Shown here: one piece after another, positions 16,036 to 22,661 of the stretch
How positions within the stretch are numbered: the stretch's first letter is position 1
Layout of the letters: each line of letters opens with the position of its first letter
Origin: RGIG4608 sp964413365
Lineage (GTDB): Bacteria; Bacillota; Clostridia; Oscillospirales; CAG-272
DNA length: 24,449 bases
Direction: 5' to 3'
Assembly: GCA_964413365.1 (NCBI GenBank)
Contig: CAYPRM010000021.1
Location: 1 to 24,449 of the forward strand
Notes under the pieces: generated by a model
What the model was told of the DNA's origin: nothing
The model's input: the letters and a program-made list of their open reading frames with translations, nothing else
The model's database searches: none
Translations under genes and position numbers: made by a program

Positions 16036-16072
16036 AAAATCAAAACCACCTCGATGAGGTGGTTTTGATTTT
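16036..16072. terminator. Bidirectional rho-independent terminator between pssA and the opp operon
   Basis: AAAATCAAAACCACCTC (16036-16052) pairs perfectly with 16056-16072 across the 3-base loop GAT, a 17-bp stem. T-runs flank it on both strands. It separates the convergent ends of pssA (stop at 16022) and the DUF3899-like gene (stop at 16074). Its GC core matches the terminator at 12146-12170 in opposite orientation. Confidence 0.92.
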
Positions 16073-16073
16073 A

Positions 16074-16487
16074 TTAAACGTAAAGAAGAATATTACAGAT
16101 GATTCCTGCAACGAGCATTGCAAGTCCTATCCAAAGTGTCTCAAAGGGCACTTTTTTTCTTTTTTCCTTCTTTTCCATTTTATACTCGTAGTATCCGCCC
16201 TTACTCACGTCCTTTTTGATGGGTGTGAAAAGGTAGATCACCGATTTCAGTCCATAGGCGAGTATATCGAAGAATCCCGTCGTGGATATCCAAATCAGCG
16301 CTCCGATACCAAGGTTGAGAAATCCGACGACGAACAGAGCGTCCGACACCGCCCAGAGCACGGGTATTGACTCGAGCCCTGCAGGTGGGGTATTATATCT
16401 ATACACCGCGACAGCCACAGCCAGCGCGATATCCGCCGCGAGTGTTGCCGCACGTCTTGCCCAGATTATCTTCTTCTGAGTATCCAT
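16074..16487 (-). CDS. Small membrane protein, DUF3899-like
   Basis: 137 residues with four likely membrane segments: about 13-30, 45-65, 68-88 (weaker) and 117-136. The segment SDALFVVGFLNLGIGALIWISTTGFFDILAYGLKSV followed by a YYEYKMEKKEKRKK loop matches what I know of DUF3899 proteins, whose function is unassigned. The ATG at 16487 overlaps the oppF stop by one base (TAATG), so it is translationally coupled and is the last gene of the transporter operon. A role in stabilising or regulating the transporter is conceivable but rests only on position. The family call is moderately sure. Confidence 0.8.
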   Translation of the reverse strand: MDTQKKIIWARRAATLAADIALAVAVAVYRYNTPPAGLESIPVLWAVSDALFVVGFLNLGIGALIWISTTGFFDILAYGLKSVIYLFTPIKKDVSKGGYYEYKMEKKEKRKKVPFETLWIGLAMLVAGIICNILLYV

Positions 16488-17581
16488 TACTTCAATTCCT
16501 TCTTATACTGCTCAAACTCGGCAGTATTGCAATGTACGAAGTGTCCGGGCTTGATCTCGCGAAGCGTGGGGCCCTCGACGCTATAATCATGGGATGCAAG
16601 AGGATTATAGACAATTCTCTTTCTCTGCTTCTCATAATCGGGATCGGGCAGCGGTATTGCCGAAAGCAGGGATTTTGTATAGGGGTGCAGGGGGTTGAGG
16701 AAGAGCTCGTCCGCATCTGCAAGCTCTACGAGCTTACCGTAATACATAACGCCTATTCTATCGGAGAAATACTTTACGACCGAGAGGTCATGCGCGATAA
16801 AGAGTATCGTCAGACCAAGCTCCTCGCGGAGGTCGTTAAGAAGGTTGATGACCTGCGCCTGAATGGAAACATCAAGAGCGGAGACGGGCTCGTCTGCTAT
16901 GATGAGCTCGGGCTCCATGATGACGGCACGTGCGACGCCTATTCTCTGCTTCTGTCCGCCCGAGAACTCATGAGGATAACGCGATGCGTGCTCCTTTACG
17001 AGTCCGACGAGCTCGAGCATCTTATAGACCTTCTCGTCGATCTCCTTCTTATCCTTCATACCGTTGATGACAAGTCCCTCTGCGATTATATCGCGGACTG
17101 TCATACGGGGGTCGAGGGATGCGATGGGATCCTGGAATATCATCTGTATCTTAGTGATAAGCTTCTTATCACAATGCTTCTGATCGTGGACTGCGCTCCT
17201 TATTTCCTTCTTCTGCTCGTCAATAAACGCCTTCCTTGTCTCTATCTGAGCCTTTATCTCCTGTGCGCGATCAGCGTCGGCGCTCTTAAGCTCGGTCTTG
17301 AGCTTCTTTATATCGTTCTGAGCGTCCTTTATCGCCTTCTTATAGGACATCGTGCCTGCGGCAACTCTCTGTCCCTTGAAGTAGACGCTTCCGGAGGTGG
17401 GATCATAAAGGCGGATTATGGTACGTCCTGTTGTGGTCTTTCCACAGCCCGACTCTCCAACAAGTCCGAAGACCTCGCCCTTATGCACCTCAAAGCTTAC
17501 GTCATCGACTGCCTTATTAAAGCCAAAATATTGGCAAAGATGGTCGACCTTGAGTAAGACCTCACCGTTATTATGTGCCAT
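16487..17581 (-). CDS. oppF: Oligopeptide ABC transporter ATP-binding protein with coiled-coil insert
   Basis: 364 residues, ATG at 17581 overlapping the oppD stop by one base, with GGAGGTG upstream. Walker A is GESGCGKTT (42-50), the Q-loop glutamine is Q150 (MIFQDPIASLDPRM), the ABC signature FSGGQKQR is 206-213, Walker B LIIADE is 226-231 and the H-loop histidine is H264. All catalytic residues are intact. Between the nucleotide-binding core and the Q-loop, residues about 76-140 form a charged, Lys/Glu/Ala-rich segment with predicted coiled-coil character that normal OppF proteins (about 310-330 residues) lack. The C-terminal extension after LSAIPLPDP is the usual OppF tail. It pairs with OppD to power uptake of peptides or a similar solute. 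Confidence 0.92.
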   Translation of the reverse strand: MAHNNGEVLLKVDHLCQYFGFNKAVDDVSFEVHKGEVFGLVGESGCGKTTTGRTIIRLYDPTSGSVYFKGQRVAAGTMSYKKAIKDAQNDIKKLKTELKSADADRAQEIKAQIETRKAFIDEQKKEIRSAVHDQKHCDKKLITKIQMIFQDPIASLDPRMTVRDIIAEGLVINGMKDKKEIDEKVYKMLELVGLVKEHASRYPHEFSGGQKQRIGVARAVIMEPELIIADEPVSALDVSIQAQVINLLNDLREELGLTILFIAHDLSVVKYFSDRIGVMYYGKLVELADADELFLNPLHPYTKSLLSAIPLPDPDYEKQRKRIVYNPLASHDYSVEGPTLREIKPGHFVHCNTAEFEQYKKELK

Positions 17582-19776
17582 TATTTTTCACCTCCGCGAT
17601 TTTTCATTCTGGCGATCCTATCCGAGACGACCTTAGGCATATCGACCTTGGGTGCGTTCTCATGGAGAAGCCATGTTGCCGCCTCGTGTGTATCGGATAT
17701 CTTGAACATCGGAGGCTGCATCTCGAAGTCTATCTCGAGAGCGTATTTGTTTCTGTCCGCAAATGCGTCTCCCACAGGGGGATAGATCATATTCGGAGGC
17801 GTTCCGGGAATAGCCTCAAGACGCGCGTCGGTCGTATCAAGGTCGGGCATCGACGAAAGAAGTGCCCATGTATACGGATGCGCGGGAGCATAGAATATAT
17901 CCTCGGATGTACCTGTCTCAACTATCTTACCTGCGTACATTACGGCGATCCTATCCGCCATATTTGCAACGACACCGAGGTCGTGCGTGATGAATATGAT
18001 GGAGAGCTGGCGCTCCTTCTTGATCTTATTGATAAGCTCAAGGATCTGCGCCTGGATCGTAACGTCAAGAGCCGTTGTGGGCTCGTCGCAGATAAGTATA
18101 TCGGGGTTAGCTGCAAGAGCGACCGCTATGACTATTCTCTGACGCATACCGCCCGAGAACTCGAAGGGGTACTGCTGGAACCTCTTTGCAGGCTCGGAGA
18201 TACCGACCTCCTCCATGAGCTTGATAGCCTTATGCTTAGCCATCGCCTTAGTAACCTTATATACGGACTCGGACGCATTGAGCTTGAAGAAATCTATAAG
18301 CTCAACCGTCTCACGTGCAAAGTCGCGCTCGGACGAGCCTGTGAGGCGTTTATCGTAGTGAGCGATGAGCCTCTCGACTATGCTGATTATATCCTTCTTT
18401 GCGTCCTCGAGGTCGATAAGTGCGGCAGGAATGACCTTCCAATCGGGCGTTTTACCGCGCGCGATTATCTTATCGTACTTGGACTGCTGCTTATCGTGGG
18501 CAGCCTGTGCCGCCTTATTCTTGGGAATAGCCTCAAAATAGTTATCCACAGCGTGGAGCAGGCTCGTTCTGAAGGTATACGCGATGGAGTCCTTATGGAT
18601 CTCAAGTCTATCTATCGACTCGTCGACCTCCTTGATGAGAGCCTTCGCCGCATCGTAAACGCTCTTCTTATCGAGCATTCCCTCTCCTGCGAGGTGGGGG
18701 ATCGCTTCACGGGCTGCAACGAGTGCATCCCTCTTCTCCTTATCGTAAACGAGCGCTCTGTATCTAAGGGCGATCTCGATATTCTCGAGGAACTCCTTCA
18801 TAAAGTGCTCATCAAGGTAGATGAGGAGCTGCTCATTGAGCTCTTTTATGGGCATATTGGGCAGGGGCTGACCTGAGAACTGAAGGTAGTAAGCCATTCT
18901 GAAGAAGTCGGGCTTATCCTTAGCCTCAGCCTCGGCGAGGATCTTCTTCGCACCGTTCAGAAGCTCTGTGGTAGCGGTGAAGTCGCCGGACTTGTTATCT
19001 GCCTTATATGTGGAGACGAGGGCTGCGGTAATCGCCTTGAGAGACGTTTCGCCGTCGCCTGTTACCACGTACTCATGATATACCTTCTTGAGAAGTGTTA
19101 CCAGCTCCTTAACAACGTCAAGGGAGTCGGCAAACGCCTTCTTCTCTATGTGGAAGAGTGCGTCGTCGACGAGCGGAATGCACTCGACAACGGAATCGTA
19201 CGCCTCATTATACGCGCCCTCAAGCTTGGTGTGCTTGATCTCGAAGGTATCGAAATCCTTGCACATTTTGGAGAGCTGCTCGGCGGTCTTAGGCTCGGTC
19301 TTGATGCCCGTGAGCGCAGTATATCCGCCATTTGCGATAGCCTCGATCATAGTATCCTCAAGGAGCTTGAGCATGCTGTTGAACGCCAGCTTGGACGCGC
19401 GCTGTCTTGCCTTACCCTTAAGTATCATAGCCTCGGTCAGCTGCTTACCTATCCTCATTATGGGGTTAAGGCTGGACATGGGATCCTGGAAGATCATTGC
19501 GATCTTATCGCCTCTGATCTTATAGAAATCCTCCTCGCCGATCTTGAGCAGATCCTGACCGTCGTAAATTATCTCGCCCGACTCGATGATCGCATTTGCC
19601 GCGAGGATACCGAGGATCGACTTCGACGTTACGGACTTACCCGAGCCCGACTCACCGACGATCGCGAGAGTTTCACCCTTATAGAGATCGAAATTGATAT
19701 TTCTTACCGCCTGAACCTTACCGTTGACGGTCTTAAAGGATATTCTTAAATTCTTTACTTCTAATTTCTTTTCCAT
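17581..19776 (-). CDS. oppD: Oligopeptide ABC transporter ATP-binding protein with giant helical insert
   Basis: 731 residues, about twice the usual 320-350. ATG at 19776, 4 bases after the oppC stop, with GAGG upstream. Walker A GESGSGKS is 41-48, the Q-loop glutamine is Q97 (MIFQDPMSSLNP), the ABC signature FSGGMRQR is 540-547 and Walker B ILICDE is 560-565, followed by TTALD and IIFITHDL. The Q-loop-to-signature distance is about 444 residues instead of about 60. The extra 380 or so residues (about 140-515) are mostly helical, Lys/Glu/Ala-rich, without membrane segments, and sit in the helical subdomain that contacts the permease and receives the signal to hydrolyse ATP. The remainder aligns with ordinary OppD, including the C-terminal HPYTWALLSSMPDLD tail. 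There is no frameshift or stop, so this is a real insert. Confidence 0.93.
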   Translation of the reverse strand: MEKKLEVKNLRISFKTVNGKVQAVRNINFDLYKGETLAIVGESGSGKSVTSKSILGILAANAIIESGEIIYDGQDLLKIGEEDFYKIRGDKIAMIFQDPMSSLNPIMRIGKQLTEAMILKGKARQRASKLAFNSMLKLLEDTMIEAIANGGYTALTGIKTEPKTAEQLSKMCKDFDTFEIKHTKLEGAYNEAYDSVVECIPLVDDALFHIEKKAFADSLDVVKELVTLLKKVYHEYVVTGDGETSLKAITAALVSTYKADNKSGDFTATTELLNGAKKILAEAEAKDKPDFFRMAYYLQFSGQPLPNMPIKELNEQLLIYLDEHFMKEFLENIEIALRYRALVYDKEKRDALVAAREAIPHLAGEGMLDKKSVYDAAKALIKEVDESIDRLEIHKDSIAYTFRTSLLHAVDNYFEAIPKNKAAQAAHDKQQSKYDKIIARGKTPDWKVIPAALIDLEDAKKDIISIVERLIAHYDKRLTGSSERDFARETVELIDFFKLNASESVYKVTKAMAKHKAIKLMEEVGISEPAKRFQQYPFEFSGGMRQRIVIAVALAANPDILICDEPTTALDVTIQAQILELINKIKKERQLSIIFITHDLGVVANMADRIAVMYAGKIVETGTSEDIFYAPAHPYTWALLSSMPDLDTTDARLEAIPGTPPNMIYPPVGDAFADRNKYALEIDFEMQPPMFKISDTHEAATWLLHENAPKVDMPKVVSDRIARMKNRGGEK

Positions 19777-19780
19777 ATCA

Positions 19781-21376
19781 TCAATCCTCGATTCCCTTCA
19801 GTGATGGGTTGAAAGCGTCGCGGAGACCGTTACCGAAGAGGTTGAACGATATCTCGAGCAACGAAATAAATATTGCGGGGAACAAAATAATGTGCGGGAA
19901 GGTGGACAGAGTGCCGTTACCGTTCGAGAGCAACGTACCGATGGAGGTCTCCGTCGACGACTCGAGGTTAACGATGTGCAAGTAAGTCAAGCTCGACTCG
20001 GAGAAGATAACTCCGGGGATCATGAGCACGCTACCCGTGATTATAGTACCCATTGCGTTGGGGAAGATGTGCTTGAACATCAATCTGCTATCGCTCGCGC
20101 CGAGGGTTCTCGCAGAGAGAACGTACTCCTGATTCTTGAAGCGATAGAACTGCATACGCGTTCTTGCTGCCATTCCGAGCCAGCCCGTGAGAACGAACGC
20201 GAATACCATCGACCAAACAGGTCCGACCTTTGAAGCAAAATGCAGCTGGAACAATGACATGACGACCATCGACGGCATACCGCCAAGGACGTCGGAGATC
20301 CTCTCCATGACAAGGTCGGCAACTCCGCCGTAGAAGCCCTCAATAGCTCCGTAGACAGCACCGATGATCATGTTTACAGCGGCGATGCACACTGCAAGAA
20401 TAAGCGAGAAGCGAGCACCTGCTGCAAGACGGGTGAGTATATCCTGTCCCTTCTCGTTCGTTCCGAAGAGGAAGGAGGGCTCATATCCGAATTTGTACTG
20501 GAAGTAGGAATTGAGGCACACGCGTGCAACATAGGAGACCGATCCACTGGATGTGGGAGAAACGGTAGCGTAGATGTACGTTCCGTCGTCGCCCTCCACG
20601 CGAAGGCTATCGTATGAATAGTACTGGGGATCGGTATAACGCTGAGACTGAAACGCCGAGCTGTTGGTGGTAGCATACGCATTTGTGAACTCACCGTTCG
20701 TAAGCTTCGCATTACCTCTGTCGTCAGTTGCATACCAAACGTTAGCGTCCTTCTGCTTTACGGTTGCAATAAGGGGCTTGCCGTTGGTTCCCGTAAGGCT
20801 GGTATCAACAGCAGGATATATGACCTGTATGTTGTTTTCGAGCTGCCATTTCTGTATATCTTGGAACTCGTCCTTAGTAAGATCTATAAATATCATACCG
20901 TTGGAGGTATAGGAATCGAGTCTTACGTCATAATACGTCGTATTTGCCGTAATTCCGCTTCCCTTATAAGCATCCTTGATGATCTTGGTGATGACAGTAT
21001 TTCCCGTCTCGACCTCGATGGCCTTAAACTTATTGTAATCGTTAAGGCTGAGAGTCTTTTCCGATGTACCGTCCCAGAAGCCCGTGCCCTCAAAGAGATC
21101 GCACTTGGGAAGGAGCTTTTGATATTTAAGATATGTGGTATCTGTAAGAGACTTGGAATACGTCGTCTCACAGAACATGGGAACAAGTATCGCAAACAGA
21201 GCAAGAAAAACTATGATTATTGCCGCCACGACGGAGCTCTTGTTCTTGCAGAAGCGACGGAAAACGTCCTTCGCATAGCTCATCGGCTTTGTGTCGAATT
21301 TTTTATCGCCCGTCTTGCGATCGGGATCTGCAAAACGGAATTTGTCTTTAGAAATATTAGTGTAATCCATTATCAT
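19781..21376 (-). CDS. oppC: Oligopeptide ABC transporter permease with large extracellular insert
   Basis: 531 residues versus about 300 for ordinary OppC. The ATG at 21376 overlaps the oppB stop (ATGA). The nearest GGGAG is only one base from it but ideally spaced for a second ATG at 21370, so the protein may start at MDYTNISKDKF. After a cytosolic N-terminus, TM1 is at about 48-68. Residues about 70-300 lie outside the membrane, are rich in Tyr, Asn, Ser and Thr, and replace the usual 40-60-residue loop. The family motif FGTNEKGQDILTRLAAGARFSL then leads into TM2-TM6. The coupling EAA loop is EYVLSARTLGASDSRLMFKHIFPNAMG. It forms the channel with OppB. Confidence 0.92.
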   Translation of the reverse strand: MIMDYTNISKDKFRFADPDRKTGDKKFDTKPMSYAKDVFRRFCKNKSSVVAAIIIVFLALFAILVPMFCETTYSKSLTDTTYLKYQKLLPKCDLFEGTGFWDGTSEKTLSLNDYNKFKAIEVETGNTVITKIIKDAYKGSGITANTTYYDVRLDSYTSNGMIFIDLTKDEFQDIQKWQLENNIQVIYPAVDTSLTGTNGKPLIATVKQKDANVWYATDDRGNAKLTNGEFTNAYATTNSSAFQSQRYTDPQYYSYDSLRVEGDDGTYIYATVSPTSSGSVSYVARVCLNSYFQYKFGYEPSFLFGTNEKGQDILTRLAAGARFSLILAVCIAAVNMIIGAVYGAIEGFYGGVADLVMERISDVLGGMPSMVVMSLFQLHFASKVGPVWSMVFAFVLTGWLGMAARTRMQFYRFKNQEYVLSARTLGASDSRLMFKHIFPNAMGTIITGSVLMIPGVIFSESSLTYLHIVNLESSTETSIGTLLSNGNGTLSTFPHIILFPAIFISLLEISFNLFGNGLRDAFNPSLKGIED

Positions 21377-22350
21377 TCTCCCATTCTGATACGAGGATCT
21401 ACAAATCCGTAGCTGAGGTCGACAACGATACCCGAAAGAAGTCCTATCGCGGTATAGAAGGTGTTGAGCAGCATATAGAAGTTGTAGTCACGGGCGGTGA
21501 TCGAATTAAGATAGAGCGGTCCGACGCCGGGGATGCCGAAGATCTGCTCAACTATGAGAGATCCGCCGATAATACCGATGAACTCACCGAGTATCATCGG
21601 GAAGATGGGCACCATCGAGTTTCTGAGTGCGTGGCGCACGGTAGCCTGTCCGCGCGTAAGTCCCTTAGTTCTCGCAAGGAGCATATACTCCTGAGTGAGG
21701 ACCTCGCAAAGCTCCGCTCTTGTATATCTTGCAAGTCCTGCAATAGTTCCAAGACCGAGTGCAAGGATCGGCGGGACGAGGGACACGAACATATCCCACG
21801 TAAAGTATCCGCCTGCATCAAGGAGCGACTTCATCTGATCGGGGAAGCCCCAACCCGTCCATTCAACCAGCTTGAAGCATAGGATGTACTGGATCAAGAA
21901 GCAGTAAACGTAACCGGGCACGGAGATGAAGACCATAACTCCCGTGGAGATCAGGTGATCCTGCCATTTATTCTTTTTGAGTGCGGCATATATACCGAGC
22001 ATAAGTCCCAGAGGCACTGCGATAAGCATCGTATAAACGTTGACTATCATAGATGCGGGGAGCTTCTCGATAAACTTATCCCAAACGCTGAGTCCGGGGT
22101 ACATCGTCTCACCGATTCCCCAGTCTCCGCCTATGAGCGTTCTGGTAATGAATATCCAATACTGCTCGCCGAGCGGCTTATAATATCCCAGAGCCTCACG
22201 ACGCTGCATGATCGTAGCGTAGGTATCGGATCCGGGCTGAGCCTGCGGCTTAACCTCGGGCAGCAGCTTGATAAGGATAAAGCACATTGAAATGATGATA
22301 AGGAAAACGCATACCATCAAAGCAAGTCTTTTCAATACGTACTTAAACAT
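21373..22350 (-). CDS. oppB: Oligopeptide ABC transporter permease
   Basis: 325 residues, the normal family size, with six membrane helices. ATG at 22350 with GGAGG six bases upstream. The N-terminal MFKYVLKRLALMVCVFLIIISMCFILIKLLP is the typical first helix. The permease coupling motif is EYMLLARTKGLTRGQATVRHALRNSMVPIF, followed by GGSLIVEQIFGIPGVGPLYLNSI and the C-terminal DLSYGFVDPRIRMGE. It forms the heterodimeric channel with OppC. Unlike OppC, OppD and OppF it has no insertion of note. A 311-base gap full of hairpins separates it from oppA. Confidence 0.94.
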   Translation of the reverse strand: MFKYVLKRLALMVCVFLIIISMCFILIKLLPEVKPQAQPGSDTYATIMQRREALGYYKPLGEQYWIFITRTLIGGDWGIGETMYPGLSVWDKFIEKLPASMIVNVYTMLIAVPLGLMLGIYAALKKNKWQDHLISTGVMVFISVPGYVYCFLIQYILCFKLVEWTGWGFPDQMKSLLDAGGYFTWDMFVSLVPPILALGLGTIAGLARYTRAELCEVLTQEYMLLARTKGLTRGQATVRHALRNSMVPIFPMILGEFIGIIGGSLIVEQIFGIPGVGPLYLNSITARDYNFYMLLNTFYTAIGLLSGIVVDLSYGFVDPRIRMGE

Positions 22351-22363
22351 TTTTTCCTCCGAT

Positions 22364-22377
22364 CCGCATTTCTGCGG
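22364..22377 (-). promoter_or_regulatory. GAAA-capped hairpin next to the oppB ribosome site
   Basis: On the minus strand CCGCA-GAAA-TGCGG folds into a 5-bp stem with a GNRA tetraloop. It ends 3 bases before the GGAGG at 22360-22356. It could protect the processed 5' end of an oppBCDF message or tune translation. Confidence 0.45.
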
Positions 22378-22468
22378 AAAAATATGTTAAAAATAATTTG
22401 TCGGCTTTCGCCAAAAAAGCAATTTGTCTCCCTGATGACGTCCCCCCATGAGGGGCGCGATCAAAAGC

Positions 22469-22524
22469 AAATTGCATTTTAGTACGGCTTTCGTTAACGC
22501 AAAAACTGTACTAAAATGCAATTT
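22469..22524. repeat. Perfect 17-bp inverted repeat in the oppA-oppB gap
   Basis: AAATTGCATTTTAGTAC (22469-22485) is the exact reverse complement of 22508-22524, with a 22-base spacer holding the palindrome CGTTAACG. A related half unit GCAATTTG occurs at 22419-22426, and CGGCTTTCG occurs at 22402-22410 and again at 22485-22493 in similar settings. This suggests a composite, possibly recurring intergenic element. The gap 22351-22661 shows no gene. Confidence 0.75.
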
Positions 22525-22602
22525 CTGTAAGAAAAATTACTGTTTTTTAGAAGTTTTAGCGAGTAAATCGCCGAAATATCAAGCCTCATTAAATGCATAA
22601 TC

Positions 22603-22632
22603 TCCCCGAGAGCCCGACTGGGCCCTCGGGGA
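22603..22632 (-). other. GC-rich hairpin downstream of oppA
   Basis: CCCCGAG (22604-22610) pairs with CTCGGGG (22625-22631); one A/C mismatch and four more pairs close the loop GACT. It lies 30 bases after the oppA stop. No T-tract follows on the minus strand, so it probably protects the oppA mRNA 3' end or gives partial termination, a common way to make more binding protein than permease. Confidence 0.65.
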
Positions 22633-22661
22633 TCATATTCAAGTTAATTCAAACTTAAATA

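Noticed and set aside
17575..18876. 433-codon plus-strand reading frame opposite oppD
   Set aside because: It is a shadow of oppD; the minus-strand product carries all ABC ATPase motifs.
17581..19776. OppD length explained by a gene fusion or sequencing error
   Set aside because: The frame is continuous, both flanks of the insert align with one OppD core, and the insert lies inside the ATPase fold rather than at an end.
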